Below, in pieces: positions 8,736 to 16,941 of a stretch of 64,000 nucleotides of DNA. The notes below the pieces were generated by a model, which was given only the letters and a program-made list of their open reading frames with translations, was not told where the DNA came from and did no database searches. The position numbers and the translations under genes were made by a program. The stretch lies in the NCBI GenBank assembly GCA_009838645.1, contig VXRC01000029.1, forward strand, positions 108,503 to 172,502. Reading direction: 5' to 3'. This DNA comes from Gemmatimonadota bacterium. Lineage in GTDB: Bacteria; JAAXHH01. How positions within the stretch are numbered: the first letter of the stretch is position 1; each line of letters starts with the position of its first letter.

Positions 8736-9800
8736 ATGCAAACGCCCGGAACGACGACCCTGCCGATGCTACGAATCCTGCTTGGTTCCCAGCAAACGGG
8801 ACTGATTCTCGTCATCCTGCTGCTCGGTGCGGTACTCTCCGTTTTCGCGGGGTATCACGTAGACCGCACCACGGGCGAACTCGTCAACAATTTCCTGAAT
8901 TCCCGTACGCTGATGCAGACGGCCACGGACGCCAGTTTCTTCGTGATCATGGCCGTCGGGGCGACCATGGTGATCATCTCCGGAGGGATCGATCTCTCGG
9001 TCGGATCGATTTACGCCCTTTCCGGCGTGATCACCGCCATGGTCCTGCGGGCCATGGCTCCCGAAAGTCCCTTCGCGGTGGTCGCGCTGGCCGTCGTGAC
9101 CTGCGTCAGCCTGGGCGTGCTTTGCGGCCTGCTGAACGGGGTGATGGTGGTCGGACTCCGCGTGCACCCCTTTATCGTCTCGCTCGGCACGATGTGGGTT
9201 TTCCGCGGCATCGCTTTCGTGGCCAGCGAGGCGGAGAGCATACTCGTGCCGCAGTCCCTGACCGACGCGATCAAGCTGTCCTTCGGTTCCGACGCCCTCT
9301 ATCCCATGCCCATGATCATCATGCTCCTCATCACGGCCGCCGGCGCCGTTTATCTGTCCAAAACCGTCATGGGCCGCCATATTTTCGCCGTGGGCGGCAA
9401 CGTGGAGGCTGGCCGCTACGCCGGGCTGCGGATCGACCGGATCCTGGTCGGCGTATACGTGATTTCAGGACTCACCGCGGGTATCGCCGCGCTGGTGGGC
9501 AGCAGCTACTATGGCTCGGCCTCCTGCGCCGATGCCACGGGTTACGAACTCTACGTGATCGCTTCCGCGGTCGTCGGCGGCGCGAGCCTTCGCGGCGGTC
9601 GGGGTAGCGCGGTCAACGCCATGCTCGGCGCCATGTTGATCGTCCTGATCCGCCAGTCCATCCGCACCCTGCACCTTGACCAGAACTACGAATGGGTCGT
9701 GATCGGTTGCGCGATCATCGTCGCCGTCGTCCTCGACCAGGTGAACCGCCGGCTCACGGCACGCAGACTGGCCGGAGCGGATCGGTCCGTGACCGTATAG
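8736..9800 (+). CDS. Sugar ABC transporter permease, RbsC type
   Basis: A 354-aa inner-membrane protein with eight to ten hydrophobic helices. The BPD_transp_2 hallmark is present (GATMVIISGGIDLSVGSIYA near residue 75) and the later AVGGNVEAGRYAGLRIDRI block that contacts the ATPase. It is the first gene of a permease, binding protein, ATPase operon; the order differs from the E. coli rbs operon. As a homodimer it would form the channel for a monosaccharide. The sugar cannot be told from sequence. No clear ribosome site precedes the ATG, but the start agrees with family length. Confidence 0.92.
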   Translation: MQTPGTTTLPMLRILLGSQQTGLILVILLLGAVLSVFAGYHVDRTTGELVNNFLNSRTLMQTATDASFFVIMAVGATMVIISGGIDLSVGSIYALSGVITAMVLRAMAPESPFAVVALAVVTCVSLGVLCGLLNGVMVVGLRVHPFIVSLGTMWVFRGIAFVASEAESILVPQSLTDAIKLSFGSDALYPMPMIIMLLITAAGAVYLSKTVMGRHIFAVGGNVEAGRYAGLRIDRILVGVYVISGLTAGIAALVGSSYYGSASCADATGYELYVIASAVVGGASLRGGRGSAVNAMLGAMLIVLIRQSIRTLHLDQNYEWVVIGCAIIVAVVLDQVNRRLTARRLAGADRSVTV

Positions 9801-9825
9801 ACCCGTTCAGAAAGGAACGAAATCG

Positions 9826-10881
9826 ATGAAACCCCTGAAGAGTACGCTACGGTCGTTGTACGCGCTGACCGGGCTGGCCATGCTGACCGTGGGCCTGTCC
9901 TTGGTTGCCGCAGGGTGTGGTGGAACCCCGCCGCCGGACGACAACCGGCTCGTGATTTCCATGATCGCCAAGAGCACGACCAATCCCGTGTTCCTGTCTT
10001 CCCGAACCGGCGCGGAGGCGGCGGCCAGGGAGTTGTCGGAAGCGCACGGCGTCGACATCGTGATCGACTGGCGAACGCCGCCGACGGAGGACGGCCAGGT
10101 ACAGGCGCAGCGTATCGCGCAGGCCGTGAACGAGGGCGCCGACGTGGTCCTTATCTCCTGCTCGGACGCCGCCAAGGTCACGGGCGCTATCAATGACGCG
10201 GTGGACCGGGGCGTGCCGGTCATGACCTTTGACAGCGACGCGCCGGACTCGAAGCGGTTCGCCTTCTTCGGCGTGGACGACATCAAGACCGGCGGCCTGA
10301 TCATGGGGGAACTGGCCAAAGCGATGGACGGCAGGGGTCGCGTGGCCATCCTCGCGGGCAACCAGAACGCGCCGAACCTGCGCAAGCGGGTGGAAGGCGT
10401 GCTGCAGAAGGCCGCCGAGTATCCTGAGATTTCGATCGTGGGGACCTTCTATCACATCGAAACCCCCCAGGACGCCGCCGCCGAAGTCGTGCGCGTCAAC
10501 AACGCCTATCCGGATATCGAGGGATGGGCCATGGTCGGCGGATGGGCGCTCTTCACGCAGACCCTGCTGACCGACCTGGATCCCGAGCGCATGAAGATCA
10601 TCTCGGTAGACGCGCTGCCGCCCCAGCTGACCTACATCGAACAGGGCATCGTACCCGTGTTGTGGGGACAGCCGACCTACCTGTGGGGGTACGAATCCGT
10701 ACGCCTGATCGTCGAGAAGATCCACCTGGAGCAGGATGTGCCCGTGATCAACCCGCTCGAACTGGTCCACGTGTCCCGGGAGAACCTCGGCGAATGGGCG
10801 GCAATGCTCCAGGGGTGGGGATTCACCGACGTGCCGGAACGGTACCTGCAGATGGATGAACAACCCGCCTCGGACGACTGA
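9826..10881 (+). CDS. Sugar ABC transporter substrate-binding lipoprotein (Peripla_BP_4)
   Basis: A 351-aa periplasmic binding protein of the ribose/galactose family. The N-terminal signal ends in a lipobox (VAAGC, Cys near residue 29), so it should be acylated. The mature part begins with the family pattern VISMIAKSTTNPVFLSS and contains the VDRGVPVMTFDSDAP and FFGVDDIKTGGLIMGELA blocks typical of type I sugar-binding folds. AAAGGA lies about 9 bases before the ATG. It sits between the permease and the ATPase, 25 and 12 bases away. The ligand is probably a pentose, hexose or sugar-like compound, not resolved here. Confidence 0.92.
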   Translation: MKPLKSTLRSLYALTGLAMLTVGLSLVAAGCGGTPPPDDNRLVISMIAKSTTNPVFLSSRTGAEAAARELSEAHGVDIVIDWRTPPTEDGQVQAQRIAQAVNEGADVVLISCSDAAKVTGAINDAVDRGVPVMTFDSDAPDSKRFAFFGVDDIKTGGLIMGELAKAMDGRGRVAILAGNQNAPNLRKRVEGVLQKAAEYPEISIVGTFYHIETPQDAAAEVVRVNNAYPDIEGWAMVGGWALFTQTLLTDLDPERMKIISVDALPPQLTYIEQGIVPVLWGQPTYLWGYESVRLIVEKIHLEQDVPVINPLELVHVSRENLGEWAAMLQGWGFTDVPERYLQMDEQPASDD

Positions 10882-10893
10882 TTCCGTTACCTC

Positions 10894-12393
10894 ATGGACC
10901 ACAACCGACCGAATCCCTATATCGAATTCGACCGGATCACCAAGCGGTTTCCCGGCGTGACGGCTCTCGACGAAGTGACTTTCGGCATCGAGGCGGGTAC
11001 CTGCCATGCCGTGGTCGGCGAGAACGGCGCCGGCAAGAGCACGTTGGGCCGCATCCTGACCGGCATTTATGGCCTCGACGGCGGACAGATCCGCATCGAC
11101 GGCCGGCCCGTGCAGCTTGTTGAACCGGGAGACGCCCTGGACCTGGGTATCGGCATGGTCCACCAGGAGCTTGTTTTCTGCGAGAACCTGTCCGTCGCCG
11201 AGAACCTCTGCCTGGGGAACCTGCCGGTCCGGGGCGGGTTCGTCTCCGACCGGAAGATGGAAGACCGCGCCCGTCATCTGCTGTCGGCGATCGAGGTCGA
11301 CATGGACGTGGAGACGCCCATCGGAAAACTGCCGGTAGCCCAGCAGCAGCTCGTCCAGATCGCGGCGGCCCTGGGCAGCGGCGCCCGTGTGATCGTCTTC
11401 GACGAGCCGACCAGCAGCCTCTCCCACGTGGAGGCCGAACGGCTTCGGGAGAACATCCGTCATCTCAAGTCGAAGGGGGTGACGTCCATCTACATCTCCC
11501 ACGATCTGGACGAGATCTTCCGCTTGTGCGACGTCGTGACGGTGCTTCGAGACGGACGGCACGTGGCCACACGGCCGGTCGCCGAACTCGACCGGCCGTC
11601 ATTGATCAACCTCATGATCGGCCGCACCTTCGAGGCCTACTTCCCCTCCCACGTGGACACCGAGCCCGGCAGAGAGAAGCTGGCCGTGGAAGGCCTGTCG
11701 AGTCCCGGCAGGTTCGAGGACGTGTCTTTCTCGGTGAGGTCAGGGGAGGTCCTTGCTCTGGCCGGCCTGGTGGGCGCCGGCCGAACCGAAGTGCTGCAGG
11801 CTGTGTTCGGGCTGGACCCCATGGCCACGGGCAGGATCAGCGTTTCCGGCCGGCCGGCGAGGATCCGTCATCCGATCGACGCCATGCGGTCGGGCATCGG
11901 TCTCGTGCCCGAAGACCGCAAGCGGTTCGGTCTCGTCCTGTCGCTCCGCGTAGACCAGAATATCGGGTTGCCCACCCTGGCCAGCCGTTCCGATTTCGGA
12001 TGGATCCGCGGCAGCCGGGAAGAAGACCTGGCCCGGGAATACGTGAGGCGGCTGTCGGTGCGGCCCGACAATGTCCGGTACGACACGGCGGGCCTGTCGG
12101 GCGGCAATCAGCAGAAGGTGGTCCTGGCCAAGTGGCTGGCCGCGAACTGCCCAATCCTGCTCATCGACGAACCCACCCGGGGGGTGGACGTGGGCGCCAA
12201 GTCGGAGATGCACGCCCTCATCGATCAACTGGCCCATGAAGGCACGGCCATCGTGCTCGTGTCCAGCGAACTGCCGGAAGTGCTCAACCTGTCGACGCGG
12301 ATTCTTGTACTGCGCTCAGGGCGTGTAGCCGGGGAACTCTCCCGCGATGAGGCGGATCAGGGTGCGGTGATGCGGATGATGGCGGGAGTGTAG
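10894..12393 (+). CDS. Sugar ABC transporter ATP-binding protein, RbsA type (two ABC domains)
   Basis: A 499-aa protein with two tandem ATPase domains. The first has Walker A GENGAGKST (42-50) and Walker B VIVFDEPTSSL. The second has a degenerate P-loop (LVGAGRTEVL near residue 290), an intact signature LSGGNQQKVVLAKWL and Walker B ILLIDEPTRGVDVG. This asymmetry is normal for RbsA/MglA proteins. It starts 12 bases after the binding-protein stop and closes the sugar importer operon. After it, base composition drops sharply into the HipA/HIRAN island. Confidence 0.93.
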   Translation: MDHNRPNPYIEFDRITKRFPGVTALDEVTFGIEAGTCHAVVGENGAGKSTLGRILTGIYGLDGGQIRIDGRPVQLVEPGDALDLGIGMVHQELVFCENLSVAENLCLGNLPVRGGFVSDRKMEDRARHLLSAIEVDMDVETPIGKLPVAQQQLVQIAAALGSGARVIVFDEPTSSLSHVEAERLRENIRHLKSKGVTSIYISHDLDEIFRLCDVVTVLRDGRHVATRPVAELDRPSLINLMIGRTFEAYFPSHVDTEPGREKLAVEGLSSPGRFEDVSFSVRSGEVLALAGLVGAGRTEVLQAVFGLDPMATGRISVSGRPARIRHPIDAMRSGIGLVPEDRKRFGLVLSLRVDQNIGLPTLASRSDFGWIRGSREEDLAREYVRRLSVRPDNVRYDTAGLSGGNQQKVVLAKWLAANCPILLIDEPTRGVDVGAKSEMHALIDQLAHEGTAIVLVSSELPEVLNLSTRILVLRSGRVAGELSRDEADQGAVMRMMAGV

Positions 12394-12450
12394 GGGGGGA
12401 ATGATCGTGGCGCTTGTTTTTAACTGCCAAGCAAACTCTGGTGAAAGAGA

Positions 12451-13209
12451 CTAGAATACCAATGGTTTGAAGTCGTCTCCACTCATTGGGCTGTGCTCAA
12501 TCCATTGCCCACTCATCTCAACCAGCACGCGTTGCTTGGAAGGTACTGGCAGCGGATTAACCTGCACGACTCTGGCTTCGTAACTGGGAACTTCTGCCAT
12601 CGCTTGGACTAAATCTTCGACTAGATACCTTGGTGCCCATCCAATCATATGGTAATCGGTAGTTTGAATCTGAACAGCCACCTGAGTAGCAGGATTGGTT
12701 AGCTCCAGTGTTACATACAATTCTTCACCATCGTTTAACCGGTCAAGTCGTTGTTGTGCAGACGGATTAATATGACGCCATCCATGTAAAAAGAATCGGC
12801 AGTTAAAACTCCCATCGGCCTGCTTTTCGATTTTGGGAAACACTTCGTAAGTATCAGTTACTCTTTGTCCTCCGCTCCTCGATAGAATCTCGATGGGATC
12901 TGCCTCTCCATGTAAATCGAGACTCTGCAGGTATTCTCCGAAGTCGGGTCTGGCACGATTCATAACGCGATTCTGAAACAACGGAAACAGTTCGTTGGAC
13001 TGGTAATCCCCACTAAATTCAGGAAAATCAAGAAGAGGTGTGAATCCAGCGTCTTGCTGTGCTCGTTTCGCACCGTAAATGTAACGGAATCGGTATAATG
13101 GACGATCAACAACGGCGTCAAGCTGTCCCACGGGGAACCATGCTCGACTTGGACGAGTCTCCTGAGGACGTTTGTCCTGCCACGCCAGAAAAAGGGTTTT
13201 TTCACTCAT
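12451..13209 (-). CDS. HipA N-terminal-like domain fused to a HIRAN domain
   Basis: A 252-aa protein in an AT-richer island. Residues 5-100 resemble the N-terminal subdomain of HipA (a WFPVGQL turn, YRFRYIYG, SNELFPLFQNRVMNR, DFGEYLQSLDL). Residues about 134-205 fit a HIRAN domain: FFLHGWRH, AQQRLDRLNDGEELYV, then AVQIQTTDYHMIGWAPRYL. HIRAN domains in Rad5/HLTF bind DNA 3' ends and occur in bacterial genes linked to restriction or DNA damage. Its ATG overlaps the kinase stop (ATGA, 13206-13209), so translation is coupled. In HipBST systems the HipA N-subdomain is a separate protein that restrains the kinase, so this may be the antitoxin or targeting subunit; that role is inferred. Confidence 0.7.
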   Translation of the reverse strand: MSEKTLFLAWQDKRPQETRPSRAWFPVGQLDAVVDRPLYRFRYIYGAKRAQQDAGFTPLLDFPEFSGDYQSNELFPLFQNRVMNRARPDFGEYLQSLDLHGEADPIEILSRSGGQRVTDTYEVFPKIEKQADGSFNCRFFLHGWRHINPSAQQRLDRLNDGEELYVTLELTNPATQVAVQIQTTDYHMIGWAPRYLVEDLVQAMAEVPSYEARVVQVNPLPVPSKQRVLVEMSGQWIEHSPMSGDDFKPLVF

Positions 13210-14096
13210 CTTGATAACTCCCGCATTTGACTCAAATTGTAATGCATCAATTGTACTGCAAACGCTCTTGCTGATTCTGACATCCAGCTTTCTGGAATAC
13301 GTCTTACGGTGTTTTCTACATATTTATCGCTTAGCCTATTTAGTTTTATCAGTGCGGGAAGAAAGAGATCTGGATACTCTGGAAATGCTCGCCGTAGCAA
13401 TTCAAGGGGACCGGGACCGTGCTGGTCGTTTTCTGACCAGTAGATAGCACCACGGCCTCTACCAACATAATCCCCTACTCGATTCTGTGTTAGCAAAGTC
13501 TCCCGCCGTCCATCTCTTAGTTCTCTCCCCAAAGAGGAAGCATGATCAAACGTTGGGGCTACGGCGCCTTTCCATCTGTTATCGTCTCGTCACCTTAATA
13601 TACCCCAATTCTCATGATGACGATCCGTGTTGCCAATCAATGCGTCGAAAACTATGTATTCAGCCAAACGTAACTTTGCTGCTGTTTTTGACTTATGATG
13701 TGTAAATACCTGATCCGCTACACTCCAGATATTCGGCAGTATATGACTCGATTGGTTGTATTCTATTTTGGGATCATATCCCGATACACACCAACTCAAT
13801 AGTTGGTTTCCATGAACCAATTCTTGGCCGTCTGATACAAATGACTTTGTTGATGATCCTTTAGTATCCTGAAATACTGCCAATTCTACCCTTGCGTGGG
13901 GTATACCAATTCGATCCGCGATTTCGGCAGCGATCTTCTCTGCCCAATGTTCTCCAGAATTACATCGAGGGAATTTAAAAAGCCAGTAATCGTCATCCTC
14001 TGGATGTGTGTGCCAGAATTTCGATTTACTCCCCATTTCTTCAAGAGTACCAATCCCCTTCTGTTCCACTTCCAAGATTGGATAAGGGTCAGTCAT
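13206..14096 (-). pseudogene. HipA-like Ser/Thr kinase interrupted by one in-frame TGA
   Basis: One frame runs from ATG 14096 to TGA 13206 with a single internal stop, TGA at 13592-13590 (codon 169). Before it are the kinase features: a Ser-containing loop (GSKSKFW, 22-28), ATP-binding lysine in LFKFP (K41), and the catalytic loop GNTDRHHENWGIL (D158, N163). After it the same frame continues with KGAVAPTFDHASSLGREL, the HipA metal-binding and active-site continuation, then a helical C-terminus. The TGA therefore splits one kinase rather than separating two genes. It could be a CGA-to-TGA mutation, a sequencing error or readthrough. Two shorter pieces (14096-13590; TTG 13532-13206) would result if the stop is obeyed. 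The 4-bp overlap with the HIRAN gene is kept. Confidence 0.75.
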
Positions 14097-14276
14097 TTCG
14101 GTAACGCATTGACAGTGCAATAAGGGTTAATTCTCGATATGCTGTATATGGGAGATAGTCGGTGGATTCTGACCAATACTCGAGTTACTATACACAAGTC
14201 AATATACCTGATTTACCCATTAATCCCAACACATAACAGGAATCAGGATGCATTTACACATGTAAATCCTGGACTA

Positions 14277-15104
14277 TCAAATACCGTCATCACCCCGCCT
14301 CCCCGGCGCGGCCGCCACGCCTTCCATGCCGCCGCTCACCCGCAGGACTTCACCGGTGATCCATCCGGCAGCCGGGCTGCAGAGGAAGGCCACGGCATTC
14401 GCGATGTCCTCCGGTTCGCCCCACCTCCCCAGTGGGATGGCGCTTCGAATCCGTTCGATCATCTCTTCTTCGGAAAGCCCCAGCGTCTTGCTGCGCTGGG
14501 CCATGTTGGACCGGTTGAACGCGGTGTAGACCGGGCCCGGACAGACGGCGTTCACCCGGACCCCATAGGCCGCCAGTTCCAGGGCCAGGGTCCGCGTCAG
14601 GCTGATGACGCCTTCCTTGGCCGCGTTGTAGGCCGCCACCAGGGCCGCCGGGTTCTGTCCGTTGATGGATGAGATGTTCACGATGGCGCCCGACTCCTGC
14701 CCTTCCATGATCCGGACCGCCGCCCGGCAGCAGTAGAAGGTCCCGGTCAACGTGACCCGGATGACCCGGTCCCATTCCTGGTCGTCCAGATCGACCACGG
14801 GCGCGACCTGCTGGCCGACTCCGGCGTTGTTGACCAGGATGTCGAGCCGCCCGTGCGCTTCGGCGACCTCCTCAAACAGACGGTCGACCGAGTTACTGTC
14901 CGAAACGTCCACGAAGGCGGGGAACATCTTCAGTCCCGGTTCGCGGAGTTTTCTCGCCTCTTCCTCGACCTTCTCGCGTTGCAGGTCGGCCATCACGATG
15001 GTTGCGCCGTTGCGCGCCAGCCGCTCCGCGATACCCAGCCCCAGCCCCTGCGCCGCGCCGGTCACGACCGCGGTATGTCCGTCTATGCGATGTGGATCGT
15101 CCAT
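14277..15104 (-). CDS. Short-chain dehydrogenase/reductase (SDR)
   Basis: A 275-aa classical SDR, probably an NAD(P)-dependent alcohol or sugar oxidoreductase. The cofactor motif TGAAQGLG is at residues 15-22, NNAG at 92-95, and the catalytic Ser (near 145), Tyr159 and Lys163 (YNAAK) are present. The C-terminal VSGGMEG block matches the FabG/glucose-dehydrogenase branch. AAAGGA precedes the start by about 9 bases. It starts 13 bases downstream of the peptide-binding-protein stop on the same strand, so the two are probably cotranscribed. Substrate unknown. Confidence 0.88.
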   Translation of the reverse strand: MDDPHRIDGHTAVVTGAAQGLGLGIAERLARNGATIVMADLQREKVEEEARKLREPGLKMFPAFVDVSDSNSVDRLFEEVAEAHGRLDILVNNAGVGQQVAPVVDLDDQEWDRVIRVTLTGTFYCCRAAVRIMEGQESGAIVNISSINGQNPAALVAAYNAAKEGVISLTRTLALELAAYGVRVNAVCPGPVYTAFNRSNMAQRSKTLGLSEEEMIERIRSAIPLGRWGEPEDIANAVAFLCSPAAGWITGEVLRVSGGMEGVAAAPGRRGDDGI

Positions 15105-15117
15105 GACGTTGATCCTT

Positions 15118-16908
15118 TCATCTCTCCAGTCTCTCCGTGCCGATGTACATCTCGGTGTACACGGTATTGTTCTCCCAGAAGGGATAGAATCCCGCGCGAT
15201 CCTGCTTCAGTCCCTTTAGCCACGGCTTGCGGAGCTGGAACCGGTGGTCGTGCCACAGAAACGCCCCGCCGACCTCGGCAGTCAGTATCCATTCCGCCTC
15301 TTCGTAGAGTTGCATCCGCCTGTCCCGGTCGGTTTCCCTGCGGGCCCGGTCGATCAGGTCGTTGTAACGCGCATTGTTCCAGTCGTGCCGGGTGAATCCC
15401 CGGGGCTGGGAGCGCCAGGGCACGCCGAGCAGGCTCTGGGGATCGGAGAAGTCGGCGCCGTAGCCCACCATGCCCATGGGTATCTCCCATTCGTACATCA
15501 ACCGGTTGAAGGCGTTCGCCTGCATGTTGCGGATCTCGAGACGGATGCCGAGTATGTCGAGCAGCTGTTCCTGGATCATCTGCACGGCCTGGCCGCTTTG
15601 TGACGAAGGCGGCGCGTCGCGTAGCCAGACCTCGAGGGCGGGGAATCCCCTCCCGCCGGGATATCCGGCTTCGGCCAGCAGGCTGCGGGCGGCTTCCGGG
15701 TCGAACTGCTGCAGATGCCGCAACGTTTCTCCCGCATAGCCGGGGAAATTCGGGGGACGCATGCCATGGGCCGGCCGGACGGCGCCCTTGAACAGGACAT
15801 CGGCTATGGTCTGCTTATCGATGGCCCGGGCAATGGCCTGGCGAACGCGGACGTCGTCCAGGGGCGGTTCCCGGGTACGAAAGAACAGGTATACCGTTGA
15901 TACGCCGTTGAACTTCCAGAGCTGTTCGCTCAGCCCGGGATCATTCCGGATGCGGTCGAGATCGGCCGGGCTTCCCACGCCGACCAGGTCCACTTCACCG
16001 TTCTCGTACGGAAGCAAGCCCACGCCGCCGGACGCGCTGCCGGTCCCCGCCGTCCCCGAGAAGAGACGGACGATCTTCCTGAGATGACCGGGATTATTGC
16101 CTTTGTAATGTGGATTCAGCCGGAACGTCATGTACTTGCCCTGCACCCATTCATCCAACCGAAAGGCCGAATTGCTCACGCATCTTCCGGCCTCCGTCCA
16201 TCGGGCGCCGTATTTCTCCACCTGCCATCGCGGTACCGGCGAGGAGGCCGTGTACGACGTGACGTAGGGAAGGTAGGCGCAGGGTTCTTCGGTCTCGATT
16301 TCCAGGGTCAGGTCGCCGACCGCCCGTATGCCGAGCAGGTCCGGGTCGTCGGATTCCCGCTGGTTGAACGCCCTGGCGCCCTTGATGTCATAGTAGAAGA
16401 AGGCGTACACGTTGCCGCTGTCCGGATGGAGCAGGCGCCGGTACGTGTATTCGAAGTCGCGGGCGGTGACGGGCGTGCCGTCGCTCCAGCGCGCGCCGGG
16501 ATGGAGGTGGAAGGTCCAGGTCCTTCCGTCGGGCGAACGCTCCCACCGGTCCGCCGCGCCGGGAATGAGCCCTTCGTTCTCGTCGATCATGCAGAGCCGT
16601 TCGAAGAGGAACGCGCTGCCCAGGGACTCGTAAAGGGCGACGCTCACGTCCAGGCTGGAGGGTTCGTTGGAGAAGTAGCGGAATACCTGGCGTTTGGGGG
16701 GCGCCGCGTCCGGAGGTAGCGGCCTGGCCGCGGCTTCTTCCGCCGGGACGGTCTCGACGAATGGATGGCCGGGAAGGTCGGACGGGCGGTTGCCGCAGGA
16801 CGTAGTCGTCAGCAGGGCGACGAGTAACCCGCAGGACGTAGTCGTCAGCAGGGCGACGAGTAACCCATACCGGCAGAAAGGGTGGAATGTTCTCCATGGT
16901 TCGAGCAT
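15118..16908 (-). CDS. Oligopeptide-type ABC substrate-binding lipoprotein (SBP_bac_5) with duplicated lipobox
   Basis: A 596-aa periplasmic binding protein of the OppA/DppA family, with the family opening (FRYFSNEPSSLDVS), WTFHLHPGARWSDGTPV, and the AIARAIDKQTIADVLFKGA block. It would capture peptides or similar solutes for an ABC importer, but no permease or ATPase lies nearby, so it may serve a distant transporter. The signal segment contains the 12-residue stretch LLVALLTTTSCG twice in tandem, encoded by a perfect 36-bp repeat, giving two possible lipidation cysteines. AAGGCGAGGG before ATG 16908 fixes the start. An SDR gene follows in the same operon. Confidence 0.88.
   Translation of the reverse strand: MLEPWRTFHPFCRYGLLVALLTTTSCGLLVALLTTTSCGNRPSDLPGHPFVETVPAEEAAARPLPPDAAPPKRQVFRYFSNEPSSLDVSVALYESLGSAFLFERLCMIDENEGLIPGAADRWERSPDGRTWTFHLHPGARWSDGTPVTARDFEYTYRRLLHPDSGNVYAFFYYDIKGARAFNQRESDDPDLLGIRAVGDLTLEIETEEPCAYLPYVTSYTASSPVPRWQVEKYGARWTEAGRCVSNSAFRLDEWVQGKYMTFRLNPHYKGNNPGHLRKIVRLFSGTAGTGSASGGVGLLPYENGEVDLVGVGSPADLDRIRNDPGLSEQLWKFNGVSTVYLFFRTREPPLDDVRVRQAIARAIDKQTIADVLFKGAVRPAHGMRPPNFPGYAGETLRHLQQFDPEAARSLLAEAGYPGGRGFPALEVWLRDAPPSSQSGQAVQMIQEQLLDILGIRLEIRNMQANAFNRLMYEWEIPMGMVGYGADFSDPQSLLGVPWRSQPRGFTRHDWNNARYNDLIDRARRETDRDRRMQLYEEAEWILTAEVGGAFLWHDHRFQLRKPWLKGLKQDRAGFYPFWENNTVYTEMYIGTERLER
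16793..16864. repeat. Perfect 36-bp tandem repeat in a lipoprotein signal sequence
   Basis: Copies 16793-16828 and 16829-16864 are identical and in frame with the oppA-like gene, duplicating the hydrophobic core and lipobox cysteine of its signal peptide. Confidence 0.9.
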
Positions 16909-16941
16909 GTGCCCTCGCCTTGTTCGTTATATTCGTAAGGC

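Noticed and set aside
13206..13532. A separate gene downstream of the kinase, starting at TTG 13532
   Set aside because: Same frame as the kinase and continues its active site (FDHASSLG), so it is better read as the second half of one gene.
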